DNA of 27,875 nt from CADEFX01 sp050260355 (GCA_050260355.1 JBLNBZ010000067.1:1-27875); one strand, 5' to 3'; positions 15,953-24,324 are shown, counted from the first letter of the stretch. The notes: a model not told the origin generated them from the letters alone. A program made the numbers and translations.

Positions 15953-17949
15953 TCCGCCGCCTCCTTGAGTGGCGCGTCGGTGACGTACGACTTCATGTCG
16001 ATGATGCGCACGTCGCCCTCGATGGTGCCCTTGCGGCCGTCCTCGAAGGTTACCTCGGTGCTGATGTGGCAGTGCGAGGCACCGCTGTAGAGCGCCTCCA
16101 GCAACGGTGCGTAGCGCTCCGCGATGAAGCTGCGCCGCACCTTCTGCGTACGCGTCAACTCGCCGTCGTCGGCATCGAGCTCCTTGTGCAGAATCAGGAA
16201 GCGGCGGATCTGCGAGCCCGCGACGGTAGGCTCGGTTGAAAGCGACTTGTTGAGCTCGTCCACGCGCGCCTCGATCATCTTGTAGACCTGCGGATGCGCG
16301 GCGAGCTCCTGATAGCTGCCGAACACGATGTTGTTGCGCTCGGCCCAGTTGCCGACGGAAGTCAGATCGATGTTGATGAACGTGGTCACATAGTTGCGCC
16401 CGTGCCCGAAGGCCACCGCTTCCTTGACCTCGGGGAAGAACTTCAGCCGGTTCTCAATGTACTTGGGCGCGAACAACGCCCCGTTGTTGAGCCGGCCGAC
16501 ATCCTTGGCGCGGTCGATGATGCGCAAATGCCCGCGCTGATCGATGAAGCCTGCATCGCCCGTGCGCACCCACCCGTCAGGCGTCTTCGTCGCGGCGGTG
16601 GCCTCCTCGTTCTTGTAGTACCTGAGGAACACGCCAGGGCTTTTGAACAGCACCTCACCGTTGTCGGCAATCTTGATCTCGATGTCGGGACCCGGCTTGC
16701 CGACGGTCTCGGGATAGACCTCCCCGTCGGGCTGCAGTGTGATGAAGACGCTCGCCTCCGTCTGCCCGTAGAGCTGCTTCAGGTTGATGCCGAGCGAGCG
16801 GAAGAAGCTGAACAGCTCGGGGCCTATCGCCTCGCCAGCGGTATAGGCGACGCGCAGGTTGGAGAAGCCCATGCGGTTCCTGAGCGGCCCGTAGACCAGG
16901 AGGTCGCCAAGGCCGTACAGCAAGCGGTTCTTGGCGCCGACCTCCTCGCCGTCCAAAATCTTCTCGCCGTGCTGGCGAGCAACTTTCAGGAAGTAATGGA
17001 ACATGCCGCGCATGAAGGGCCCGGCGTCCTCCATGCGCACCATGATCTGGGTAAGCAGGTTCTCGAACACCCGGGGCGGCGCGAAGAAATAGGTGGGACC
17101 GATCTCGCGCCGATCCTCCACGATGGTCTCCGGACTCTCGGGGCAGGCGATGCACAACGCGCCCGCATAGGCCTGGCCGTAAGAGAAAATATGATCGCCG
17201 ACCCACGCCATCGGAAGATACGCGATCATGGTGTCGTCGGTCGTGAAGTGGTCGAACTTGTTGGCGTTCTCGCCCGACACCACGACGTTCTCGTGCGTCA
17301 GCATCACGCCCTTCGGCTGGCCCGTGGTGCCCGACGTGTAGAGTATGACGCTGACATCCGACCCCTTGCCGGCGGCAATCCCGGCGACCCAATCATCGGC
17401 CGCGCGTGGATTGGTCTTCAGCTCCTCCCGGCCGAGAGCCTGGACGCTCTCCAGCGAATGAAGATTGGTCGGGTCGTATTTCTGCAGTCCCCTCGCGTCG
17501 TCGTAGACGACCTTTGCAAGCGAGGGCAGCTTCTCCGCGATGGAGATCAGCTTGTCGACCTGCTCCTGGTCCTCGACGACGGCGAAGCGCACCTCGGCGT
17601 GCGCGAGCACGTAGGCCATCTCCTCCGCCACCGAGTCCTGATACACAGGCACCGGGATGGCGCCAAGGCTTTGTGCGGCCGTAAACGCCCAGTAGAGCTG
17701 CGGACGGTTGTCACCGATGATGGCGAGAGTGTCCCCACGCTTTAATCCGAGCCTCGCGAGGCCGATCGCGAAAGCCCGGATCTCGTCCCGGGCCTCGGCC
17801 CACGTCCACGTCTGCCAGATACCGAATTCTTTCTCGCGGAAGGCCGGCCGCGAGCCGTGTTGCTCCGCGTTGCGCAGCAGGAGCTTAGGTATGGTATCGC
17901 ACTTGGTGCTGGCTACCGTGCCGGCTGCATAAGCAGTCGCAACGTTCAC
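15949..17949 (-). CDS. Long-chain-type acyl-CoA synthetase (AMP-binding)
   Basis: A 666 aa adenylate-forming ligase of the FadD15/long-chain family, first gene of the ABC operon. It starts at GTG 17949 with GGGAGGAG about ten bases upstream. Seen: P-loop YTSGTTGQPKG (204-214), MAWVGDHIFSYG, the A5 motif YGQTEAS, the A7 motif RTGDAG and the hinge IDRAKDVGRLNNGALFAPKYIE. The last, with its NG rather than GxN, is common in this long-chain subgroup. The C-terminus has TRTQKVRR in place of the usual PRT-GK region, again family-like. Being fused by a 4-base overlap to an ABC importer suggests that it activates the imported acid to its CoA ester. Fatty, branched or aromatic acids are all possible. 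Confidence 0.92.
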   Translation of the reverse strand: MNVATAYAAGTVASTKCDTIPKLLLRNAEQHGSRPAFREKEFGIWQTWTWAEARDEIRAFAIGLARLGLKRGDTLAIIGDNRPQLYWAFTAAQSLGAIPVPVYQDSVAEEMAYVLAHAEVRFAVVEDQEQVDKLISIAEKLPSLAKVVYDDARGLQKYDPTNLHSLESVQALGREELKTNPRAADDWVAGIAAGKGSDVSVILYTSGTTGQPKGVMLTHENVVVSGENANKFDHFTTDDTMIAYLPMAWVGDHIFSYGQAYAGALCIACPESPETIVEDRREIGPTYFFAPPRVFENLLTQIMVRMEDAGPFMRGMFHYFLKVARQHGEKILDGEEVGAKNRLLYGLGDLLVYGPLRNRMGFSNLRVAYTAGEAIGPELFSFFRSLGINLKQLYGQTEASVFITLQPDGEVYPETVGKPGPDIEIKIADNGEVLFKSPGVFLRYYKNEEATAATKTPDGWVRTGDAGFIDQRGHLRIIDRAKDVGRLNNGALFAPKYIENRLKFFPEVKEAVAFGHGRNYVTTFINIDLTSVGNWAERNNIVFGSYQELAAHPQVYKMIEARVDELNKSLSTEPTVAGSQIRRFLILHKELDADDGELTRTQKVRRSFIAERYAPLLEALYSGASHCHISTEVTFEDGRKGTIEGDVRIIDMKSYVTDAPLKEAAE

Positions 17950-18209
17950 GTCTGAACACTCCTCCCGAGCAATCGCCGTTTGCCACGGCTGTCCTTGTTG
18001 TTGGGCCGATCCTCTAATCTAGACAAAAGGATGACGCAAGGGCACCACAGATCGCAGCGGCTCGACTTTGGTCCAACTGCCCCCTGTATCGCTGTATTTG
18101 GGTGATTTGCCGCTCCCCCCCGCGAAAGTCCCCTTGGAACGCGCGCAGCCGGCACTTAGGATGCCCGAAATCCCAACTCCGCAAGGATCACGCACAAGGA
18201 AACGGCGCC
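17950..18209. other. Divergent intergenic region (ABC operon / mmsA)
   Basis: These 260 bases separate two divergent transcripts and must hold both promoters. No convincing -35/-10 pair could be fixed. On the plus side TTGGTC (18068-18073) is followed by CTGTAT with an 18-base spacer, a weak match. The short dyad TTGGTCCAA (18068-18076) could be an operator half. No gene is visible. Confidence 0.4.
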
Positions 18210-19709
18210 ATGGCTGAGGAGCTTTACCATTTCATTGGCGGCAAACGGGTCAAGGGCAGCTCGGGCCGCTTTGGCGACGTATTCTGGCCCATGACAGGTG
18301 AGGTGGCCGCCCGCGTTCCGCTGGCGAGCAAGGAGGAGGTGCGGGCAGCCGTCGAGAATGCCAAGGCCGCCCAGCCGGCCTGGGCCGCCACCAACCCGCA
18401 GCGCCGCGCCCGCGTACTGATGAAGTTCGTCGAGCTCGTCGCCCGCGACAACGACAAGCTCGCCGACAAGCTGGCCCGCGAGCACGGCAAGACGGTTGCC
18501 GATGCCAAGGGCGACATTCAGCGCGGTGTCGAGGTGGCCGAGTTCGCCTGCGGCGTGCCGCATCTCATCAAAGGTGAGTACACGGAGGGCGCAGGCCCGG
18601 GCATCGACATCTACTCGATGCGCCAGGCGCTCGGCGTGGTGGCCGGCATTACGCCGTTCAACTTCCCTGCCATGATCCCGATGTGGAAGTTCGCCCCGGC
18701 CATCGCCTGCGGCAATGCCTTCATCCTGAAGCCGTCCGAGCGCGATCCGTCCGTGCCCCTGATGCTGGCCGAGCTGATGCTGGAAGCCGGGCTTCCCGCC
18801 GGCATCCTCAACGTCGTCAACGGCGACAAGGAGGCCGTCGACGCCATCCTCGATGACCGCGACATCCAGGCGGTCGGCTTCGTCGGCTCCACGCCGATCG
18901 CCGAGTACGTCTATACGCGCGGCTGCGCCGCGGGGAAGCGGGTGCAGTGCTTCGGAGGCGCCAAGAACCACATGATCGTCATGCCGGATGCCGACATGGA
19001 CCAGGCCGTCGACGCCCTGATCGGCGCCGGCTACGGCTCGGCCGGTGAGCGCTGCATGGCGGTGTCGGTCGCGGTCCCCGTAGGCCAGAAGACGGCGGAC
19101 ATACTGCTCGACAAGCTCATTCCACGCGTCGAGAGCCTTAAGATCGGCCCGTCGACCTCGACCGACGCGGACTTCGGCCCGCTGGTGACCGCGGCCCACG
19201 TCAAGAAGGTGAAGGACTACGTCGACCTCGGCATCAAGGAAGGCGCCAAGCTCAAGGTCGACGGCCGCAACTTCAGGATGCAGGGCTACGAGAACGGCTT
19301 CTACATGGGCGGCTGCCTGTTCGACGAGGTCAAGCCGAGCATGCGCATCTACAAGGAGGAGATTTTCGGGCCCGTCCTCTCGGTGGTTCGCGCCAAGGAC
19401 TACAGCGAAGCGCTGCGGCTGCCCAACGAGCACGAGTTCGGCAATGGCGTCGCCATTTTCACGCGCGACGGCGATGCCGCACGCGATTTTGCGACAAAGG
19501 TCAACGTCGGCATGGTCGGCGTCAATGTGCCGATCCCCGTGCCGCTCGCCTACTACACCTTCGGCGGCTGGAAGCGCTCAGGCTTCGGCGATTTGAACCA
19601 GCACGGCCCCGACTCCATGCGCTTCTACACCAAGACCAAGACCGTCACTTCGCGCTGGCCTTCCGGCGTCAAAGAGGGCGCCGAGTTCGTCATCCCGACG
19701 ATGCGGTAG
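18210..19709 (+). CDS. mmsA: CoA-acylating methylmalonate-semialdehyde dehydrogenase
   Basis: A 499 aa NAD-dependent, CoA-dependent aldehyde dehydrogenase that converts (methyl)malonate semialdehyde to propionyl- or acetyl-CoA in valine and pyrimidine or inositol breakdown. Seen: PFNFPAM with the catalytic-site Asn152, the cofactor region FVGSTPIAEYVY, CFGGAKNHMIVMPDAD (family-specific, in place of the ELGGK of ordinary dehydrogenases), and catalytic Cys282 in GERCMA. The ORF opens at 18102, but ATG 18210 with AAGGA nine bases upstream gives the normal N-terminus (MAEELYHFIGGKRV). It is divergent from the ABC operon and upstream of other valine genes at 23069 and 25423. A hairpin follows at 19727. 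Confidence 0.95.
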   Translation: MAEELYHFIGGKRVKGSSGRFGDVFWPMTGEVAARVPLASKEEVRAAVENAKAAQPAWAATNPQRRARVLMKFVELVARDNDKLADKLAREHGKTVADAKGDIQRGVEVAEFACGVPHLIKGEYTEGAGPGIDIYSMRQALGVVAGITPFNFPAMIPMWKFAPAIACGNAFILKPSERDPSVPLMLAELMLEAGLPAGILNVVNGDKEAVDAILDDRDIQAVGFVGSTPIAEYVYTRGCAAGKRVQCFGGAKNHMIVMPDADMDQAVDALIGAGYGSAGERCMAVSVAVPVGQKTADILLDKLIPRVESLKIGPSTSTDADFGPLVTAAHVKKVKDYVDLGIKEGAKLKVDGRNFRMQGYENGFYMGGCLFDEVKPSMRIYKEEIFGPVLSVVRAKDYSEALRLPNEHEFGNGVAIFTRDGDAARDFATKVNVGMVGVNVPIPVPLAYYTFGGWKRSGFGDLNQHGPDSMRFYTKTKTVTSRWPSGVKEGAEFVIPTMR

Positions 19710-19726
19710 CTGAAGCCAGGTCGAAG

Positions 19727-19752
19727 GGCTGAGGTGCACGTGCGCCTCAGCC
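19727..19752. terminator. 26-base near-palindrome between convergent genes
   Basis: GGCTGAGG (19727-19734) and CCTCAGCC (19745-19752) are perfect complements. The ten bases between continue the symmetry (TGCAC/GTGCG) with only one T-G mismatch. The element lies 17 bases after mmsA and about 70 bases after the stop of the opposite gene, so a bidirectional terminator is the simplest reading. There is no T-run. Confidence 0.5.
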
Positions 19753-19822
19753 TGAAGCCGAGACCGGCCGGGGTTATGGATCCTGGCGCCGAGGCACCGG
19801 GCCCACCAACCACTTCCAATCG

Positions 19823-20077
19823 TCAACCGCGCGGGTCCTTCCGCAGGAGCTTGTACTCGCGGTCGAACACGAGATCGTACTCCCGATCGCCGCCGCACCG
19901 CGCCCCGCTTACGGCAAATTCGGCCGTGCCAATGCGAACGGTCCCACCGGCGCAGCCTTGTGCATCCAGCGCGGCCTGCAGGCGCGAGCTTTGATCCGCC
20001 GTCAGGTCGGGATGCAGGCCCTCCGCCGCGGCCGGCCCGGCGAACGCGATAATGACCAGTAAGGACATGATGCGCAT
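19823..20077 (-). CDS. Small periplasmic protein, PepSY-like
   Basis: An 84 aa protein with a signal peptide (MRIMSLLVIIAFAGPAAA, cleavage near residue 18). The mature 65 residues hold a helix LTADQSSRLQAALDAQGC, then strands in GTVRIGTAEFAVSGARC and a final EYDLVFDREYKLLRKD. This helix-strand-strand order with a closing FD-x-x-x-xLL resembles a single PepSY domain, though the match is by eye. Two cysteines (42 and 61) could form a disulfide. The ORF extends upstream, but ATG 20077 with GGAG seven bases before it begins the signal peptide. Function is unknown. Upstream phased CTT repeats (20103-20139) may bear on its regulation. Confidence 0.7.
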   Translation of the reverse strand: MRIMSLLVIIAFAGPAAAEGLHPDLTADQSSRLQAALDAQGCAGGTVRIGTAEFAVSGARCGGDREYDLVFDREYKLLRKDPRG

Positions 20078-20102
20078 CGAGAATCTCCATGTCTCACGCG
20101 CC

Positions 20103-20139
20103 AGACTTCCGAGACTTGCGTCGCTTGCCAACGCTTGCC
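20103..20139. repeat. Phased short direct repeats upstream of the small periplasmic gene
   Basis: On the plus strand, AGACTT occurs at 20103 and 20112, and CGCTTGCC at 20122-20129 and again at 20132-20139. The shared CTT cores are spaced nine to ten bases apart, about one helical turn. The stretch is 26-62 bases upstream of the start on the minus strand, where an activator or repressor could bind. The rest of 20140-20286 shows nothing recognisable. Confidence 0.3.
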
Positions 20140-20286
20140 GGGGAAGGACTGTTCCCGGAGCTTTTGCACGCAGGGGCGGCTTTCGGATCGGTCAAGGCAT
20201 TCGGTGGGATTCTCGTGCGGGCTCGATGACGGCGGCCCCGGACCCAGCGACGCTAGCTCCGGCCGACCTTCATCGATCAGCGCCGA

Positions 20287-21696
20287 TCAGGCGCTTCGGC
20301 GGAACTCTTCCGGCTTGAACCTGGCCAGCTCTGCCAGCAGCCTGGGCCAGAGCTCGAGGCCTTCGGCTAGAGACGTAAGGCGGAAGAATTCGTTGGGCGC
20401 ATGCACATCGTCGTCCGGCGATGCCAGGCCGAACGTCAGGGTATCCAGGCCCAGCGTCTCCTTGAAGATTGCCGTGATCGGAATGGAGCTGCCGAGACGG
20501 GCGCGCACCGGGCGCCGTCCGGTCGTGCGTTGCAACACCGCGTCGGCAGCAACCAGCAGCGGGTGTCCTTCCTCCAGCGACGCGGCGGGTGCGCCGCCGT
20601 CCATGTTGGAGAATGTCAGCTCGACGCCGTCCCGGCACTGCGCCTCGAGGTGTCTGCGGACCGCGTCGATGGCGGCGGCAGGGCTCTGCCCGGGCACCAG
20701 GCGCATGGTCAGCTTCGCCGTGGCCTGGCAGGGGATCACCGTCTTGCTGCCCGGCCCCGTGTAGCCTCCCCACATCCCATTGATCTCGATGGTCGGGCGT
20801 AAGGTCAGCCGTTCCCGCAGCGAATAATTCGGGTCTCCGTAGGCAGCGCCGTCCATCTCGGCGTAAAAGGCGCGCTCGTCCATCGCCAACGCGGCTGCGT
20901 CCGCCCGCTGCTGGGCCGTGAGCTCCGGAGCGCTCGCCAAGTATTCGGACACGGCGATGCGCCCATCGGCATCGTGCAGCGACGCCATCAGCGCCGCCAG
21001 CTCGTGCAACGCATTGCGTACGGCCCCGCCGTAGCGGCCTGAGTGAAGATCCTTGGAAGCCGTGCGCACGCTCACGTCGAGCTTGGCGATACCGCGCGAG
21101 CCGGTGCTGAGCGTGGGCACCTGGTTGCTGGCACGCCCGCCATCCGCCGAGATCATTGCGTCCGCAGCGAGGAGACCGCGATGCCGCCCCACGATCTTGT
21201 GCAGACTGGGGCTGCCGATCTCCTCCTCGCCCTCTATGAAGAACCTCACGTTGACGGGACAGCGGCCGTCAACGGCGAGGAACGCTGCGACCGTCTCGAT
21301 GGCAATCATGGTCGAGCCCTTCACGTCGGATGCGCCCCGCGCGTAAAGGCGCCCGTCGCGGATGGTGGGCTCGAACGGTGGGCTCTTCCACAGCTCCAGC
21401 GGCTCGGGCGGCTGCACGTCGTAATGGCCGTAGACGATGAGCGTCGGCGCGCCGGGCGCCCCGTCCCAGGCGCCATACACGGCCGGCTGCCCACCGCCAT
21501 CCAGCAGTTGCACGTCCCGAAGACCGGCCGCGGTGAGCCGATCCATGAAGAACTGGCGCGCCGCAACCATGCCCTCGGCATAGGCCGGATCGGTGCTGAC
21601 GCTCGGCATGCGCAGCACCGCTTTCAGGCGCTCGAGGATCGCGTCACGCCCCCGCTCGAGAAAACGAACGACCGCCTCGGTCAAAGGAGCCCCCAT
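20287..21696 (-). CDS. M20 family metallopeptidase (dipeptidase-like)
   Basis: A 469 aa cytosolic zinc peptidase of the M20 (ArgE/DapE/carnosinase) family. It has all expected metal residues: His91 and Asp93 in YGHYDVQP, bridging Asp124 in ASDVKG, the general base and ligand pair Glu158-Glu159 in EGEEEIGS, Asp184 in SADGG, and the late His in DVHAPNE. A dimerisation or lid domain with SRGIAKLDV and KDLHSGRYGG follows the first half. The length and the VQPPEPLELWKSPPFEP run fit the carnosinase-like dipeptidase group rather than DapE. ATG 21696 was chosen for similarity to relatives. A GTG at 21756, abutting the upstream stop codon, would add 20 residues. It is probably cotranscribed with the DUF3574 gene. 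Confidence 0.9.
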   Translation of the reverse strand: MGAPLTEAVVRFLERGRDAILERLKAVLRMPSVSTDPAYAEGMVAARQFFMDRLTAAGLRDVQLLDGGGQPAVYGAWDGAPGAPTLIVYGHYDVQPPEPLELWKSPPFEPTIRDGRLYARGASDVKGSTMIAIETVAAFLAVDGRCPVNVRFFIEGEEEIGSPSLHKIVGRHRGLLAADAMISADGGRASNQVPTLSTGSRGIAKLDVSVRTASKDLHSGRYGGAVRNALHELAALMASLHDADGRIAVSEYLASAPELTAQQRADAAALAMDERAFYAEMDGAAYGDPNYSLRERLTLRPTIEINGMWGGYTGPGSKTVIPCQATAKLTMRLVPGQSPAAAIDAVRRHLEAQCRDGVELTFSNMDGGAPAASLEEGHPLLVAADAVLQRTTGRRPVRARLGSSIPITAIFKETLGLDTLTFGLASPDDDVHAPNEFFRLTSLAEGLELWPRLLAELARFKPEEFRRSA

Positions 21697-21756
21697 CGCG
21701 TCCGCGTGCCTCAGCCATTGTGCATTATAGCCTCTGCGGGATGAACGGACCGTCAC

Positions 21757-22197
21757 CTAGAAAGAGACACATGACGTGTCGTCGACCCGCATCACGCTTT
21801 CCTGATGAAAACCCGATCTCCAGGCAGCGCGGATAGCTTCCATTTTATCATTATTGCCGGCATCCGGCTTGATCCACACGAGCAGAACCCGCGAGGTCTC
21901 CTTGACGAGGGTACCGCTCGCACCGCGCCATTGACCGTAGCCGGTCAGGACCGTCAGACCGTCGGGAAAGCGCGGCGTGATCTCGGCATCCACGAATGCA
22001 CGCCATTCGGACTCGTTGATTTCGCCACCCTGTTGTCGGCCCATGCCGAACAGCAGCTCGATCCGCGCCATGGCTTGCGCCGGGGGACGACAGGCACCAG
22101 CCCCCGGGAGCCGGGCCGAGGGAGGAAACGCGCCGGCAAGGAAAGCAAGACCGGCTCCGAGCCCCATTCCAGTAATCAGGGCGGGCGCAGCGCGCAT
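21757..22197 (-). CDS. DUF3574 exported protein
   Basis: A 146 aa protein with an N-terminal hydrophobic export signal (about residues 5-24) followed by a proline- and alanine-rich linker. The C-terminal domain (about 44-138) shows the DUF3574 pattern: IELLFGM, then SEWRAFVDAEITPRFPDGLTVL, GYGQWR and SRVLLVWI. The cysteine at 36 in GAGAC is a poor and rather distant lipobox, so lipoprotein status is uncertain. ATG 22197 has AAGAGAG upstream. Its TAG directly abuts a possible GTG start of the peptidase, suggesting a shared transcript. The function of the family is unknown. Confidence 0.85.
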   Translation of the reverse strand: MRAAPALITGMGLGAGLAFLAGAFPPSARLPGAGACRPPAQAMARIELLFGMGRQQGGEINESEWRAFVDAEITPRFPDGLTVLTGYGQWRGASGTLVKETSRVLLVWIKPDAGNNDKMEAIRAAWRSGFHQESVMRVDDTSCVSF

Positions 22198-22276
22198 CGT
22201 TCTCTCTTCGGTTGACGCCGAACCGGCAATCCGCCTTTAGTGCGGCCCGCGTCCGGCAAGCTTCGGGAGGCACGTC

Positions 22277-22924
22277 GTGGCCACGTACAAGCTGCATTGC
22301 TTCTGTCAATCGGGAAACTCCTACAAGGTCGCGCTTTATCTCAACTGCGCGGGCCTCGATTGGGAGCCGGTATTGGTGGACTACTTCAAGGGCGCGACGC
22401 GAGACCCTGCCTGGCGCGAGACCGTCAACGAGATGGGGGAGGCCCCCGTGCTCGAGCAGGCCGGCCGCAAGCTGTCGCAGTCCGGCGTGATCCTCAGCCA
22501 TCTCGCTGACACGACAGGCAAGTTCAAACCCGCGAGCGAGGACGAGAAGCTCGAGGCCTTGCGCTGGATCATGTTCGACAACCACAAGTTCACCAGCTAT
22601 TTCGCGACCTATCGCTTCATGCGCTCGTTCCTGTCGCAGACGCCCTCGGCAGACGTTCTGGCCTTTCTCAAAGGTCGTTTCGAGCCCGCGCTCGCCATCG
22701 TCGAGAAGCATCTGGGGGCCTCGAAGTTCATGGTCGGCAACAGCCCCACAATCGCCGACTTCTCGCTCGCCGGATACATGTTCTACCCGCCCGAGGAGAG
22801 CGGCTACGATTGGGCCAAGACCAGTCCAAACCTTTACGCATGGACGCAGCGGTTGCGCGCGCTCCCAGGCTGGAAGGACCCTTATGAGCTGATGCCCGGC
22901 GAGCGCATGAAGCCGCTCAGGTGA
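22277..22924 (+). CDS. Glutathione S-transferase family protein
   Basis: A 215 aa cytosolic protein with an N-terminal thioredoxin-like domain (about 1-78) and an all-helical C-terminal domain (about 88-205). The N-terminal catalytic region LHCFCQSGNSYKVAL, the cis-proline EAPVLEQ and LSQSGVILSHLAD (the glutathione gamma-glutamyl site, with Ser in QSGVI) are as expected. TIADFSLAGYMF is the conserved N-capping box of the C-terminal domain. The start is GTG 22277 with GGGAGG six bases upstream. Substrates cannot be inferred. It is divergent from the DUF3574 gene by 79 bases and is followed by a hairpin. Confidence 0.92.
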   Translation: MATYKLHCFCQSGNSYKVALYLNCAGLDWEPVLVDYFKGATRDPAWRETVNEMGEAPVLEQAGRKLSQSGVILSHLADTTGKFKPASEDEKLEALRWIMFDNHKFTSYFATYRFMRSFLSQTPSADVLAFLKGRFEPALAIVEKHLGASKFMVGNSPTIADFSLAGYMFYPPEESGYDWAKTSPNLYAWTQRLRALPGWKDPYELMPGERMKPLR

Positions 22925-22930
22925 AGGGCG

Positions 22931-22951
22931 GTCTGCTGGAATCGCGCAGAC
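22931..22951 (+). terminator. Stem-loop after the GST gene
   Basis: GTCTGC (22931-22936) pairs perfectly with GCAGAC (22946-22951) over a nine-base loop, starting seven bases after the stop codon. No T-run follows. The remaining 117 bases before the dehydrogenase gene show no gene I can support. Confidence 0.4.
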
Positions 22952-23068
22952 TGACGGCAATGCCCTCGATGCTGGCTGCGGCGGATTTGATGATCGGCGC
23001 GGCCCTGCTATTGGCTATGTGAAGAGTGGTGCCATAAAGTCATAAGCTCAACCAGCAACGGAACGCCT

Positions 23069-24220
23069 ATGCACTTCGCCCTCACCGAGGAGCAGGCCGC
23101 CATCCAGGAGACCGCCCTCACCTTTGCCAAGGAGCGCATCGCGCCCCATGCCGCGGAATGGGACGAGAAGAGTCACTTTCCCGTCGACGTGATCCGCGAC
23201 ACCGCGCAGCTCGGCATGGCCACCATCTATGTGCCCACCGACAAAGGCGGATCGGGCCTGTCGCGCCTCGACGGCGCATTGATCATGGAGGCTCTGGCCT
23301 ACGGCTGCCCTGCCATTTCCTCCTACATCTCCATCCACAACATGGTGGCCTGGATGGTCGGCACGTACGGCACGTCCGACCAGATCGCGGCCTGGATGCC
23401 GAAGCTCGCCTCCATGGAGTGGCTGTCCTCCTACTGCCTGACCGAGCCCGGCGCCGGCTCGGACGCGGCCGCCCTCAAGACCAGTGCACGCAGGGACGGC
23501 GACGCCTACGTTCTCAACGGCACCAAGCAGTTCATCTCAGGCGCGGGCACCGCCGACTTCTACTTCATCTTCGCCCGCACGGGCGCAGACGGCGCCGCCG
23601 GCGTCTCGGCCTTCGCCGTGATGAAGGATACGCCGGGGCTTTCCTTCGGCGCGCTCGAGAAAAAGATGGGCTGGAACGCCCAGCCGACGCGACAGGTCAT
23701 CATGGAGAACTGCCGCGTGCCGGCTGCCAATCTCGTCGGTGGTGTCGAAGGCCAAGGCTTCAAGTTCGCCATGAGCGGCCTGGATGGCGGGCGCATCAAC
23801 ATCGGCGCCTGTTCGCTGGGCGCTGCCTGGTCGGCGCTCGACAAGGCGCGCGGCTACCTGTTCGAGCGCAAGGCTTTCGGCCGCAACCTTGCCGACTTCC
23901 AGGCCCTGCAATTCAAGATTGCCGACATGGCGACCGATCTGGAAGCGGCCCGTTTGATGATCTACCGCGCCGCCGACGCACTCGACCGCGCCGACCCGCA
24001 AGCCTCCATGTACTCCGCCATGGGCAAGCGCTACGCCACCGATCTCGGCTTCGAGGTCTGCAACCAGGCGCTGCAGATCCATGGCGGTTATGGCTACCTC
24101 AAGGATTATGGCCTGGAGAAGCTGGTCCGCGACCTCCGCGTGCACCAGATCCTGGAGGGCACCAACGAGATCATGCGCGTCGTCATCTCGCGCAAGGTGC
24201 TCGGCGGAAACAGGGCCTGA
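23069..24220 (+). CDS. Acyl-CoA dehydrogenase, probably isobutyryl-CoA dehydrogenase
   Basis: A 383 aa FAD flavoenzyme. Seen: substrate and flavin region CLTEPGAGSDAAALKT, NGTKQFISG, the FAD-site FAMSGLDGGRINIGACSLGAA, RKAFGRNLADFQALQFKIADM, and QALQIHGGYGYLKDYGLEKLVRD. The catalytic base is Glu363 in LEGTNEIMR, the position used by short- and medium-chain enzymes. The SSYISIHNMVAWM segment and overall length resemble isobutyryl-CoA dehydrogenase (ACAD8), which oxidises isobutyryl-CoA to methacrylyl-CoA in valine breakdown. This fits with the downstream 3-hydroxyisobutyryl-CoA hydrolase and the upstream mmsA. The ribosome site is weak (GGAACG). Electrons would pass to ETF, not encoded here. 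Confidence 0.92.
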   Translation: MHFALTEEQAAIQETALTFAKERIAPHAAEWDEKSHFPVDVIRDTAQLGMATIYVPTDKGGSGLSRLDGALIMEALAYGCPAISSYISIHNMVAWMVGTYGTSDQIAAWMPKLASMEWLSSYCLTEPGAGSDAAALKTSARRDGDAYVLNGTKQFISGAGTADFYFIFARTGADGAAGVSAFAVMKDTPGLSFGALEKKMGWNAQPTRQVIMENCRVPAANLVGGVEGQGFKFAMSGLDGGRINIGACSLGAAWSALDKARGYLFERKAFGRNLADFQALQFKIADMATDLEAARLMIYRAADALDRADPQASMYSAMGKRYATDLGFEVCNQALQIHGGYGYLKDYGLEKLVRDLRVHQILEGTNEIMRVVISRKVLGGNRA

Positions 24221-24302
24221 CAATTCCCGGGCATGTCGCTTTTCCCGCTTGCCCCCGCCGGCGAAGCGAAGCACCGTACGCGCCGCACGATCCGGGGAAT
24301 TG
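24221..24302 (+). promoter_or_regulatory. Long-range inverted repeat before the PagL-like gene
   Basis: CAATTCCC begins the base after the dehydrogenase stop (24221-24228), and its perfect complement GGGAATTG ends at 24302, just before the possible TTG starts of the next gene. A second smaller pair, TCGCTT (24236-24241) and AAGCGA (24264-24269), nests inside. Folding would bury the GGGGAA that could serve as the ribosome site, so control of translation is possible, as is simple mRNA end protection. Confidence 0.35.
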
Positions 24303-24324
24303 GTTGCAAGACGGGAATAAGCCT

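Noticed and set aside
16294..17745. 483-codon open frame on the + strand opposite the acyl-CoA synthetase
   Set aside because: It is fully antisense to a gene with all adenylation motifs and has no recognisable domain.
22960..23022. Short open frame of 20 codons (MPSMLAAADLMIGA...) between GST and acyl-CoA dehydrogenase
   Set aside because: It has no ribosome site, no recognisable family beyond a faint likeness to a glycosyltransferase fragment, and is short enough to be chance.
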